In this document: one piece after another, positions 1 through 6,937 of the stretch
How the letters are laid out: each line of letters starts with the position of its first letter
Numbering within the stretch: the first letter of the stretch is position 1
NCBI GenBank assembly: GCA_050245975.1
Contig: JBFWWW010000184.1
Location: 1 to 8,033 of the forward strand
Direction: 5' to 3'
DNA from: JBFWWW01 sp050245975
GTDB taxonomy: Bacteria > Pseudomonadota > Alphaproteobacteria > Rhizobiales > Hyphomicrobiaceae
DNA: 8,033 nucleotides
Position numbers and translations under genes: made by a program
Notes under the pieces: generated by a model
The model's input: only the letters and a program-made list of their open reading frames with translations
Told to the model about the DNA's origin: nothing
Database searches by the model: none

Positions 1-969
1 GACCAGCGCCTTGTAGAGCCGGCTCGTCGGCCCGGCGCCGGCGACACGCATGAGCAGATCGAGCGCCTCGGCCTCGCCCGGCGCCGCCGTCGTGTAGCTC
101 GGGGTCGAGTAGTGGCGATAGATCGACGCCTTGCCGGCGCGCGCATCCTTGAGCTCGACGCGGCGCGCCGCGCGCGGCTCGGGGTCCATCGGCCGCGGCG
201 TCGGCGCCACGGCCGGGTTGGCGGGGATCTTGCCGTAGGTGGCGTCCGCGAGGCTGCGCACCTCGTCCGGCGTGACGTCACCCGTCACGACGAGGATGGC
301 GTTGTTGGGCGCGTAGTAGCGCTTGTAGAAGGCGAGCGCGTCCTCGCGCGACAGCTTGGCCATCTCGTGCTCCCAGCCGATCACCGGGATGCGATAGGGG
401 TGATTGAGGTGCAGCTCGGCGCCCATCTGCTCGTCGAGGATGCTGGCCGGGTTGTTGTCGACGCGCGAGCGGCGCTCCTCGAGAATGACGTCGCGCTCCG
501 TCAGCACCTCCTTCTCGTCGAGCTTGAGGTGGACCATGCGGTCGGCCTCCATCTCCATCACCGTCTTGAGGCGCTCCTTGGAGATGCGCTGGAAGTAGGC
601 GGTGGCGTCCTGCGCGGTGAAGGCGTTGTCCTGCCCGCCCAGGCGCGAGACGATCTTGGAGAACTCGCCCGACGGGATCTTGTCCGTCGACTTGAACATC
701 AGGTGCTCGAGGAAGTGGGCGATGCCGGACACGCCGGGCTTCTCGTCGGCGGCGCCGACGCGGTACCAGACCATGTGCGTCACGACGGGCGCGCGATGGT
801 CGGGAACGACGACGACGCGCATGCCGTTGGCGAGCGCGAACTCGCTGGCCGCGCCCGCGGCGCGGGCCCCGAGACTTGCGAAGGTGTCAATGAACATGGT
901 CAGTGCCATCAGTGACAGGAGGGAGAAAGCGAGGCGAAGGTGTCGGCGCAAGGCCCCCGTCGTGGTCAT
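1..969 (-). CDS. M16 family zinc metallopeptidase, exported (C-terminus outside window)
   Basis: Only the first 323 residues are in the window; family members of this kind are usually about 430-470 aa, so about the last third is missing at the left edge. The zinc site is visible: HFLEH at residues 85-89 (inverted HxxEH motif) and the third ligand Glu165 in an ILEERR motif, exactly 76 residues after His89, as the family requires. The segment PTSRLYKAL near residues 314-321 is typical of the start of the second M16 domain. The N-terminus has RR at 8-9, a hydrophobic stretch at about 11-30 and an Ala-rich region near 37-41, which reads as a signal peptide, so the protein is probably periplasmic. 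The ATG at 967-969 has GAGGAT (978-983) 8 nt upstream. Many alphaproteobacteria carry two adjacent M16 genes; a partner beyond the edge is inference. The substrate is unknown. Confidence 0.93.
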   Translation of the reverse strand, partial: MTTTGALRRHLRLAFSLLSLMALTMFIDTFASLGARAAGAASEFALANGMRVVVVPDHRAPVVTHMVWYRVGAADEKPGVSGIAHFLEHLMFKSTDKIPSGEFSKIVSRLGGQDNAFTAQDATAYFQRISKERLKTVMEMEADRMVHLKLDEKEVLTERDVILEERRSRVDNNPASILDEQMGAELHLNHPYRIPVIGWEHEMAKLSREDALAFYKRYYAPNNAILVVTGDVTPDEVRSLADATYGKIPANPAVAPTPRPMDPEPRAARRVELKDARAGKASIYRHYSTPSYTTAAPGEAEALDLLMRVAGAGPTSRLYKALV

Positions 970-1054
970 GTCTGTTGATCCTCACCGGGTGTTGCAGCGC
1001 CCGCGCGCGAGCACAGGCCGGGACCGCGCGCATCGCAGCGGCGTCACTGCGCGA

Positions 1055-1083
1055 GTTGTTGGGCCCACGCAGGCGGAAGTCAA
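1055..1083 (-). promoter_or_regulatory. Weak promoter-like site upstream of the M16 peptidase
   Basis: TTGACT (1078-1083, minus strand) is a good -35 match, followed after 17 bp by AACAAC (1055-1060), a poor -10. It lies 86 bp before the M16 start in a 195-bp gap, long enough to suggest that the peptidase has its own promoter rather than depending on lspA read-through. Confidence 0.22.
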
Positions 1084-1106
1084 ATGACAAGGGCTTAATG
1101 TTCAGG

Positions 1107-1130
1107 TCTGCCGGAGATTCTGCCGGAGAT
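1107..1130. repeat. Perfect 12-bp tandem duplication
   Basis: TCTGCCGGAGAT occurs twice head to tail (1107-1118 and 1119-1130) in the gap between the lipoprotein gene and the M16 peptidase. The most likely origin is replication slippage. Confidence 0.7.
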
Positions 1131-1133
1131 GCG

Positions 1134-1159
1134 GGCCGCGGAACCTTGCCCAAGCGGCC
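1134..1159 (-). terminator. GC hairpin just after the lipoprotein stop
   Basis: Perfect 6-bp arms GGCCGC (1134-1139) and GCGGCC (1154-1159) flank a 14-nt loop, starting 5 nt after the lipoprotein stop codon. No T-run follows on the minus strand, so it is at best a weak or factor-assisted terminator. Confidence 0.28.
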
Positions 1160-1164
1160 TCTCC

Positions 1165-1620
1165 TCACTCGGCGTTGTTGATGACGTTCTTCACGCCGCC
1201 GAACAGCGACGGACAGGGGCCGTACGGGCTGCGGTTCTGCTGCACGCCGTCCTTGTTGGCCATCGCCCGGTCTTTCCAGTTGAGCTCGCCGCGGCAGTAG
1301 GCGAGATGCAGGCGCTTGCGCTCCGCTTCGGTGCGCGCCTTGCGCTTGTCGGGATCGTCGGGCCAGGCCGCCGTGGCGGTTTCCTGCGGCGGCGGCTCGC
1401 TGCCGGGCGCGGGCAGGCGGTTGAAGTCGGGCGGCATGACGAGGCCGGCGCGGTCGGGCAGCTTGTCCTCGCGCTTGGAGGCCTCCAGCGCCGCCGGGCT
1501 GACGCCGAGCCAGTCGAAGACCTTGCCGTTGAGTTCCACGCCGTCGGCGCAACCGCCGAGCGATGCGGCGAGGATTGCAACGGCGGCAAGTCCTGTCAGC
1601 CTGACCGGCAGTCGGACCAT
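1165..1620 (-). CDS. Small predicted lipoprotein, possibly BamF-like (DUF3035)
   Basis: This encodes a 151-aa protein with a lipoprotein signal: Arg at 3 and 7, a hydrophobic core at about 8-20 and lipobox LGGC at 21-24, so Cys24 would be lipidated. The mature part is charged and proline-rich, contains MPPDFNRLP at 62-70, and ends in a region with two cysteines (109 and 136) that could form a disulfide. The PPDF-x-x-LP element resembles the short conserved segment of BamF (DUF3035), an alphaproteobacterial BAM-complex lipoprotein; that match is from memory and weak, so treat it as a suggestion. The ATG at 1618-1620 is chosen because AGGGG (1630-1634) lies 9 nt upstream and the signal peptide begins there; the longer frame needs a GTG at 1687-1689 and would add 23 residues ahead of the signal. 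It lies just downstream of lspA, whose product would process it. Confidence 0.82.
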   Translation of the reverse strand: MVRLPVRLTGLAAVAILAASLGGCADGVELNGKVFDWLGVSPAALEASKREDKLPDRAGLVMPPDFNRLPAPGSEPPPQETATAAWPDDPDKRKARTEAERKRLHLAYCRGELNWKDRAMANKDGVQQNRSPYGPCPSLFGGVKNVINNAE

Positions 1621-1696
1621 GTTTGTGCGCCCCTGGATCGAACGGCAGCCTTCAGGTGGCGGCCTGTTCCCTTCTCGACGTTCCCACACGACGACG

Positions 1697-1708
1697 GACT
1701 GTTCAGTC
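1697..1708. repeat. 12-bp perfect palindrome between lspA and the lipoprotein gene
   Basis: GACTGTTCAGTC has 5-bp arms around a TT/AA centre and reads as a perfect inverted repeat. It lies 16 bp after the lspA stop and 77 bp before the lipoprotein ATG. A dimeric regulator site is possible; it is too short for a convincing terminator and has no T-run. Confidence 0.4.
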
Positions 1709-1723
1709 GCCCCCGGCCGACGC

Positions 1724-2260
1724 TTAGGAAGGTTTTGCGGCCGGATTGCGACTCGACCTCAGCGAGTCATACAGGAGGCCGATAACCCCAGCAACTATGG
1801 CCACATCGGCGATGTTGAAGACATACCAGTAGAAGCCGAAGGCGTGCAGCGAGAAGAAGTCTGCAACTCCGCCGATCAGCACCCGGTCGAGCGCATTGCC
1901 GAGCGCGCCCCCCATGATGAGGCCCAGGCTCAGCGCCATCAGCCGGCTGGCGGCCCCGCGCGCGAGCCAGACGCCCAGGCCCAGCACCGCGACAAGCGAG
2001 AACAGGGCGAGAACCCACTGCCCCGACGCGCCGTCCTGCGTGAACATGCCGTAGCTGACCCCGGTGTTGCGCACGAACACCAGGTCGAGGAAGGGCGTCA
2101 CGCGCACGCGGCCGCGCTCCTGGATGCGGTAGACGGCCAGCATCCACCACTTGTGCGACTGGTCGAGCGCGAAGACGAAGACGGCGACCCACACGCCCAG
2201 CGGCGACAGCGGACCCCACGTCCAGCTCGACCTCTCAGGACCTGGCGCGGGCCCGGCCAT
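1724..2260 (-). CDS. lspA: Lipoprotein signal peptidase (prolipoprotein signal peptidase II)
   Basis: The 178-aa inner-membrane aspartyl protease removes signal peptides from diacylglyceryl-modified prolipoproteins just before the lipidated cysteine. Family boxes appear in order: DQSHKW at 33-38, VRNTGVSYGMF at 63-73, GGALGNALDR at 117-126 and FNIADVAI at 148-155. The catalytic aspartates by family knowledge are Asp125 and Asp152. Four hydrophobic membrane segments are visible (about 21-39, 80-100, 104-122, 143-164). Box I has His36 where Ser or Thr is common, and box III has Ser-Tyr where Ala/Ser-Phe is common; both look tolerable. The ATG at 2258-2260 lies 2 bp after the ileS stop (TGA-GC-ATG) with no clear Shine-Dalgarno of its own, so translation is probably coupled to ileS. 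The length is normal for the family. Confidence 0.97.
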   Translation of the reverse strand: MAGPAPGPERSSWTWGPLSPLGVWVAVFVFALDQSHKWWMLAVYRIQERGRVRVTPFLDLVFVRNTGVSYGMFTQDGASGQWVLALFSLVAVLGLGVWLARGAASRLMALSLGLIMGGALGNALDRVLIGGVADFFSLHAFGFYWYVFNIADVAIVAGVIGLLYDSLRSSRNPAAKPS

Positions 2261-2262
2261 GC

Positions 2263-5200
2263 TCAGGCGCCGGCCGGGTGGCGGGCGTCGAACTCGCGCA
2301 CGGCGGCCGCATCGCGCGCCGACAGGTCCGGGAAGTCCGGGTCGGCGCCGACATCGGACGTGATGCGCCAGGAGCGCGCGCACTTGCGCCCCTCGGCCCG
2401 CTTCGGCACGACGGCGACGCCGGCGACGTCGGGCAGCGTGAAGGCGCCCGCCGGGGCCGCGCCGGTGCGCACGTCGATGGCCGAGGTGATGCACACCTCG
2501 GCGAGGTCGACGCCGGCGAGCGCGGCGGCGAGACCGGCGTCGGTGACGTAGACCTCGGGCGCGGCCTCGAGCGAGGAGCCGATGGCCTTGTTGGCGCGCT
2601 CGATCTCCAGCGCGCCCGTCACGACGCGGCGCACGCGCTTGACGGCCTCCCACTTCTCGGCCAACGCCGCGTCGCGCCACTGGGCCGGCGCGGGCGGGAA
2701 CACTTCCAGATGCACGGAGACCGCGTCCGGATAGCGCGCCAGCCAGGCTTCCTCCGCCGTGAAGCAGAGCAGCGGCGCCAGCCACTGGCAGGTGTGGCGG
2801 AAGATGTGGTCGATGGTCTCCAGCGCGGCGCGGCGCTTCACGCTGGAATAGGGCTCGCAGTAGAGCGCGTCCTTGCGCACGTCGAAATAGAACGCCGACA
2901 GGTCGGTGTTCATGAACTGCGACAGCGCGGCGATGACGCGCTTGTAGTCGTACTCGGCATAGGCCTTGCGCACGATGGCGTCGATCTCGGCGAGACGATG
3001 CAGCATCAGCCGCTCGAGCTCGGGCGCGGCGGCAAAGCCGACCGCCTCCTTCGGGTCGTCGTGGGCGAGCGTTCCCAGCATCCAGCGCAGCGTGTTGCGC
3101 AGCTTGCGGTAGGACTCGGCCGTGCCGGTGAGGATCGCGGGCCCGAAGCGGATGTCGCTCGAATAGTCGGACGAGGCGACCCACAGGCGCAGGATGTCGG
3201 CGCCCGACGTCTTCATCAGCTCCTGCGGCGAGAGCGTGTTGCCCTTCGACTTCGACATCTTCTCCTCGCCCTTCTCGTCGAGGATGAAGCCGTGCGTCAG
3301 CACGACGTCGAAGGGCGCGCGCCCGCGCGTGCCGCAGCTTTCGAGCAGCGAGGACTGGAACCAGCCGCGGTGCTGGTCGGAGCCTTCGAGGTACATGACG
3401 CGGTCGGTGCCGCCGTCGCGCTGCCGCCGGATGCCGGCGAGCTGCGGGAAGGCCTCGGGGTCCTCCAGCGTGAAGGTGTGGGTCGAGCCCGAGTCGAACC
3501 AGACGTCGAGGATGTCGGTCACCTGCTCCCACTGGGCGGGATCGGCGACGAGACCCGACAGGAAGCGCTCGCGCGCGCCGGCCTCGAACCAGGCGTCGGC
3601 GCCACGCGCCTCCATCGCCGCGCGCACGCGCGCGATGAGCGTGTCGCTATCAAACTCGGAGTTGGCCGACGGGATCACCTGGCCCGTGTCCTTGTGCACG
3701 AACACGGCGATGGGCACGCCCCAGGCGCGCTGGCGCGAGATGACCCAGTCGGGCCGCTGCTCGATCATGCCGCGCAGGCGGTTCTGCCCGGTGGCGGGCA
3801 CGAACTCGGTCTCGGCGATGGCGGCAAGCGCGGTCTCGCGCAGGCTGGCGTTGCCGCGGCCCTCCCTGTCGCCGGGCGTCTTCACCGCCTTGTCCATGGC
3901 GATGAACCACTGCGGCGTGTTGCGGAAGATGACCGGCTTCTTGGAGCGCCAGGAGTGCGGATACTGGTGCTTGAGGCGGCTGCGCGCGATGAGCATGCCG
4001 GCTTCCGCCAGTGCCTTGATGACGGCCTCGTTGGCATCGCCCTTGTTGCCGGTGTCGTCGATGACGCGGCGGCCTTCGAAACCCGGGGCTTCCTTGGTGA
4101 GGCGGCCGTCGCCGTCGACGGTGAAGGGGATGGCGGTGTCGATGCCGAGCGATTTCAGGCGCGGCGCGTGCTCCATCCAGGCGTCGAAGTCCTCGCGGCC
4201 GTGGCCGGGCGCGGTGTGGACGAAGCCGGTGCCGTCCTCGTCGGTGACGTGGTCGCCCGGCAGCAGCGGCACCTTGAAGTCATAGCCCAGCGCCTTGAGC
4301 GGATGGTCGCAGATCAACTGGGATAGCAAGTCGGCCGATATTGTCCGAATACGTCCAAATTTCTCGACGCGTGCCGCCTTCATGACGGCATCGGCGAGCT
4401 TGTCGGCGATGACGAGCCTGTCGCCGGCCCTGGTCCAGTTGCCATCCGGCGCGGCGGTGACCTCGTAGAGGCCGTAGGCGATCTTCGGCGCGAAGCTGAT
4501 GGCGCGGTTGCCGGGGATCGTCCACGGCGTCGTCGTCCAGATGACAATTGAAGCAGCCATCAACTCGTCGAGAGCCGCAATGGGGTGTTCTTTTTCAAAA
4601 TCCACCAGGAGGTCTACGGGTGGATAATGATAGTTCAAGGGAAACTTCACCCAGATCGTGTCGCTCGTGTAGTCGTGGTACTCGACCTCGGCCTCCGCCA
4701 GCGCGGTCTTCTCCACCACCGACCACATGACCGGTTTCGAGCCGCGGTAGAGCAGGCCGTTCATGGCGAACTTCATCAGCTCGGCCGCGATGGTGCCTTC
4801 GGCCTTGGCCGCCATGGTCGAGTAGTAGTGCTCCCAGTCGCCCTCGACGCCGAGGCGCTTGAACTCCTCGCGCTGCACGCCGATCCAGTGCTCGGCGAAG
4901 GCGCGGCACTCTTTGCGGAACTCGTTGACGGGAACGGTGTCCTTGTCCTGGCCCTTGGCGCGATACTGCTCCTCGATCTTCCACTCGATGGGCAGGCCGT
5001 GGCAGTCCCAGCCCGGCACGTAGTTGGAATCGAAGCCGAGCATCTGCTGGCTGCGCGTCACCATGTCCTTGAGGATCTTGTTGAGCGCGGTGCCGATGTG
5101 GATGTTGCCGTTGGCGTAGGGCGGGCCGTCGTGGAGGATGAACTTCGGGCGGCCCTTCGCCGCCTGGCGCTGGCGGTTGTAGAGGCCGAGCCCGGCCCAG

Positions 5201-5328
5201 CGCTCCAGCAGGCGCGGCTCGAGCTGCGGCAGCCCCGCCTTCATCGGGAACGCGGTCTTGGGCAGGAACAGCGTCTTGCCCCAGTCGCGCCCCTCGCCTG
5301 CGGGCTTTTTCGGCATGTCCTTGGCCAT
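2263..5328 (-). CDS. ileS: Isoleucyl-tRNA synthetase
   Basis: This 1021-aa class I aminoacyl-tRNA synthetase charges tRNA-Ile with isoleucine in the cytoplasm. The length is at the upper end for bacterial IleS. Visible elements: the HIGH-type motif HIGT at 77-80, GWDCHGLPIE at 106-115, the editing (CP1) domain threonine-rich WTTTPWT at 264-270 and its HTAPGHGREDF at 371-381, DVWFDSGSTH at 608-617, EGSDQHRGWF at 648-657, and KMSKS at 690-694, followed by the anticodon-binding helical domain. The C-terminal zinc-ribbon region is present but nearly all metal ligands are lost (KCARSW, then DLSARD). The ATG at 5326-5328 has GGAAAG (5335-5340) 6 nt upstream; an internal Met5 is possible but less well placed. 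It probably belongs to a transcript with lspA. Two short stretches in the editing domain are less GC-rich than the rest (see findings). Confidence 0.99.
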   Translation of the reverse strand: MAKDMPKKPAGEGRDWGKTLFLPKTAFPMKAGLPQLEPRLLERWAGLGLYNRQRQAAKGRPKFILHDGPPYANGNIHIGTALNKILKDMVTRSQQMLGFDSNYVPGWDCHGLPIEWKIEEQYRAKGQDKDTVPVNEFRKECRAFAEHWIGVQREEFKRLGVEGDWEHYYSTMAAKAEGTIAAELMKFAMNGLLYRGSKPVMWSVVEKTALAEAEVEYHDYTSDTIWVKFPLNYHYPPVDLLVDFEKEHPIAALDELMAASIVIWTTTPWTIPGNRAISFAPKIAYGLYEVTAAPDGNWTRAGDRLVIADKLADAVMKAARVEKFGRIRTISADLLSQLICDHPLKALGYDFKVPLLPGDHVTDEDGTGFVHTAPGHGREDFDAWMEHAPRLKSLGIDTAIPFTVDGDGRLTKEAPGFEGRRVIDDTGNKGDANEAVIKALAEAGMLIARSRLKHQYPHSWRSKKPVIFRNTPQWFIAMDKAVKTPGDREGRGNASLRETALAAIAETEFVPATGQNRLRGMIEQRPDWVISRQRAWGVPIAVFVHKDTGQVIPSANSEFDSDTLIARVRAAMEARGADAWFEAGARERFLSGLVADPAQWEQVTDILDVWFDSGSTHTFTLEDPEAFPQLAGIRRQRDGGTDRVMYLEGSDQHRGWFQSSLLESCGTRGRAPFDVVLTHGFILDEKGEEKMSKSKGNTLSPQELMKTSGADILRLWVASSDYSSDIRFGPAILTGTAESYRKLRNTLRWMLGTLAHDDPKEAVGFAAAPELERLMLHRLAEIDAIVRKAYAEYDYKRVIAALSQFMNTDLSAFYFDVRKDALYCEPYSSVKRRAALETIDHIFRHTCQWLAPLLCFTAEEAWLARYPDAVSVHLEVFPPAPAQWRDAALAEKWEAVKRVRRVVTGALEIERANKAIGSSLEAAPEVYVTDAGLAAALAGVDLAEVCITSAIDVRTGAAPAGAFTLPDVAGVAVVPKRAEGRKCARSWRITSDVGADPDFPDLSARDAAAVREFDARHPAGA

Positions 5329-5409
5329 GGTGCTCTTTCCGCGCCTCGAGATCGCTGCGCGCCTTCTAGCAATGCGCGCGCGAACAATAAAGGGCAGCGG
5401 GCTCGAACT

Positions 5410-5429
5410 CTGGTGAACGCTGGTGACCG
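5410..5429. repeat. Imperfect 10-bp tandem duplication upstream of ileS
   Basis: CTGGTGAACG (5410-5419) is followed directly by CTGGTGACCG (5420-5429), with 9 of 10 bases matching. It lies in the 143-bp gap between the exporter and ileS, about 80 bp upstream of the ileS start. It could be a paired binding site or simple slippage. Confidence 0.45.
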
Positions 5430-5438
5430 TGATGTCTC

Positions 5439-5472
5439 AGGCGTCCGGTCTGGTCCGGAGCCGCCGGCGCCT
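5439..5472 (-). terminator. Bulged hairpin at the 3' end of the exporter gene
   Basis: Inner arms TCCGG (5444-5448) and CCGGA (5455-5459) enclose a 6-nt loop; outer arms AGGCG (5439-5443) and CGCCT (5468-5472) extend the stem with an 8-nt bulge on one side. It begins at the last base of the exporter stop codon. No T-run follows on the minus strand, so it is not a canonical intrinsic terminator; it may only slow or protect the transcript end. Confidence 0.25.
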
Positions 5473-6104
5473 CAGGGCTGGCGCGACAGCGCGAGCCTGA
5501 GCCCGAAGGCGATGAAAATCGAGCCGGCGACGCGGTCCATGCCGGCGATCACGGCCGGCCGCGACAGCACGCGCGCGAGCGGAAGCGTGGCGGCGATGAG
5601 CACCGCGCACCACAGCGCGCCCATCACGACGTGGATGACCGCGAGCAGGAACGAGAACGGCGCCACGGCGACGCCGGGCGGCACGAACTGCGGCAGGAAC
5701 GTGATGTAGAACACGCCCACCTTGGGATTGAGCAGGTTGGACAGGAAGCCGCGCCGCAACGCCGCGAGCGCATCGCGATCGGCGGAAGGGGCCGCGCCGC
5801 CCGCGTCGAGCGCCGTGCGCGGACGCCACACAAGCGTGACGCCGAGCCAGAGCAGATAGAGCGCGCCCGCCCACTTGAGCGCGGTGAAGGCGACCTCCGA
5901 TGCCGCCAGCACGGCGCCGAGACCGAGCGAGACGATGACGCCCCAGGCGAGGCAGCCGAGCCCGATGCCGGCGGCGGCGAAGGCGGCGGGCCGCGGGCCA
6001 GACGCGGTGGCCGTGCGCAGCACGAGCGCGGTGTCGGCGCCGGGCGTCAGCGTCAGGATGCCGGCGGCGAGGAGATAGGCGGCAAGCGCCTGCGCGACCG
6101 TCAT
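5472..6104 (-). CDS. LysE/RhtB family amino-acid exporter
   Basis: The 210-aa inner-membrane protein matches the LysE/RhtB translocator family in length and layout. About six hydrophobic segments are visible (roughly 5-20, 40-66, 72-93, 122-142, 147-175, 186-206). Family markers are LTPGAD at 19-24 (the usual TPGP with Ala for the second Pro) and NLLNPKVGVFYITFLPQF at 123-140. Members export amino acids such as lysine, threonine or homoserine lactone; the substrate cannot be told from sequence. The ATG at 6102-6104 has GAGG (6113-6116) 8 nt upstream. It starts 34 bp after the stop of the DUF5131 gene with no terminator seen between them, so it may be read through from the cassette, but its GC-rich codon use matches the housekeeping genes rather than the cassette. 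A bulged hairpin lies at its 3' end. Confidence 0.93.
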   Translation of the reverse strand: MTVAQALAAYLLAAGILTLTPGADTALVLRTATASGPRPAAFAAAGIGLGCLAWGVIVSLGLGAVLAASEVAFTALKWAGALYLLWLGVTLVWRPRTALDAGGAAPSADRDALAALRRGFLSNLLNPKVGVFYITFLPQFVPPGVAVAPFSFLLAVIHVVMGALWCAVLIAATLPLARVLSRPAVIAGMDRVAGSIFIAFGLRLALSRQP

Positions 6105-6138
6105 GCCTGGAACCTCATTTCACTTCCGGACTGGGGTG

Positions 6139-6933
6139 CTACATCGCAGCCCGGGCAGCCGTCACTTTCTTGGGCCGCGTCGCACGCTTCCTGGAACTCG
6201 GCCACTCGTCCCATGTGCGGCCGTCGAGCATGCGCCCGGTCTTTTTCTTGTTCTTGCCACCCCATTGCTTGAAGTGGAACGCGACGTCGGCATCGATGCA
6301 CTGGTCACGGATCGAACGCACCCATTCCGCCGGCATCGGACGGGCTCCGGGTCCGCTTTCGCCGCCCGCAATCGCCCAATCGATGCCTGTCAGGTCAAGA
6401 TTGTCGAGCGGGCCGAGCAGCGGCTCCAAGCTCAGGAACTTCGTCCTTGCCTTCGTGCGCCGCAGATGGTCGATGCGGAATTGATAATCGGCGCTCTCGA
6501 CCGAAACGCCCATCCATACGTTCGCGGGCCAGCTAAGTTCCTTCGACAGGTCTTCGAGCCGTTCCGCACGCTTGGTCAGGACCTGATAGGTATGCTGCGG
6601 CGTGTCCTCCATCACTTCGAAGACTTTCTTGATGAAGGCGAGTGGCACCGATTCGTGAAAGAGGTCCGACATCGAGTTCACGAATATCAGCCGGCCCTTC
6701 TTCCAGCGCCGTGGCGCATCGAGTGACGACGGGTCGATTTTGACGACGCCGTTCCATTTGTAACGGCCGCCCGTCTTGCGCGTCGTGCCGACATACTTCT
6801 GCTGACCCATGACAGCCAGACGCGCGGCCATTCGCATGGCATAGCAGTTGGTGCAGCCCGGCGAGAGGACGCTGCAGCCCGCCACCGGATTCCACGTCGC
6901 TTCGGTCCACTCGATCCTGGAGTTGGTGGCCAT
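6139..6933 (-). CDS. DUF5131 / phage Gp37-Gp68 family protein, three-cysteine partner of TcmP
   Basis: The 264-aa protein begins with the family signature IEWTEATWNPVAGC at 7-20, followed by SPGCTNCYA at 24-32. This gives three cysteines, 20, 27 and 30 (C-x6-C-x2-C), the 'three-Cys motif' for which the neighbouring TcmP family is named. The last two resemble the end of a radical-SAM CxxxCxxC cluster motif, so an iron-sulfur or metal site is likely by inference. Other conserved-looking parts are NSMSDLFHE at 86-94, VLTKR at 118-122, WMGVSVE at 140-146, SLEPLLGP at 168-175, AGGESG at 189-194, and FKQWGG at 221-226; the tail after 227 is basic. The ATG at 6931-6933 has GAAGGG (6942-6947) 8 nt upstream, inside tcmP, and lies 4 bp from its stop, so the two are surely co-transcribed. 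The family occurs in phages and bacteria. Reaction and substrate are not known to me. Confidence 0.93.
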   Translation of the reverse strand: MATNSRIEWTEATWNPVAGCSVLSPGCTNCYAMRMAARLAVMGQQKYVGTTRKTGGRYKWNGVVKIDPSSLDAPRRWKKGRLIFVNSMSDLFHESVPLAFIKKVFEVMEDTPQHTYQVLTKRAERLEDLSKELSWPANVWMGVSVESADYQFRIDHLRRTKARTKFLSLEPLLGPLDNLDLTGIDWAIAGGESGPGARPMPAEWVRSIRDQCIDADVAFHFKQWGGKNKKKTGRMLDGRTWDEWPSSRKRATRPKKVTAARAAM

Positions 6934-6937
6934 GCGC

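Noticed and set aside
112..915. A 267-aa plus-strand open frame at the left edge
   Set aside because: It is the antisense shadow of the M16 peptidase, whose zinc motif and signal peptide are clear on the minus strand.
1316..2551. A 411-aa plus-strand open frame across the lipoprotein gene and lspA
   Set aside because: It crosses two recognised genes and their gap, and its composition is shadow-like.
2261..3532. Long upstream extension of the lspA reading frame (602 aa in total)
   Set aside because: The extension runs inside ileS in another frame, is extremely Arg-rich, and LspA has a normal length and all boxes from the ATG at 2260.
2278..4326. A 682-aa plus-strand open frame opposite ileS
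   Set aside because: It is antisense to a full-length, motif-complete ileS and has the Arg/Ala/Gly/Val-rich composition typical of shadows in GC-rich genes.
4585..5709. A 374-aa plus-strand open frame spanning ileS 5' end and the exporter 3' end
   Set aside because: It is antisense to two well-supported genes, and its sequence is low-complexity.
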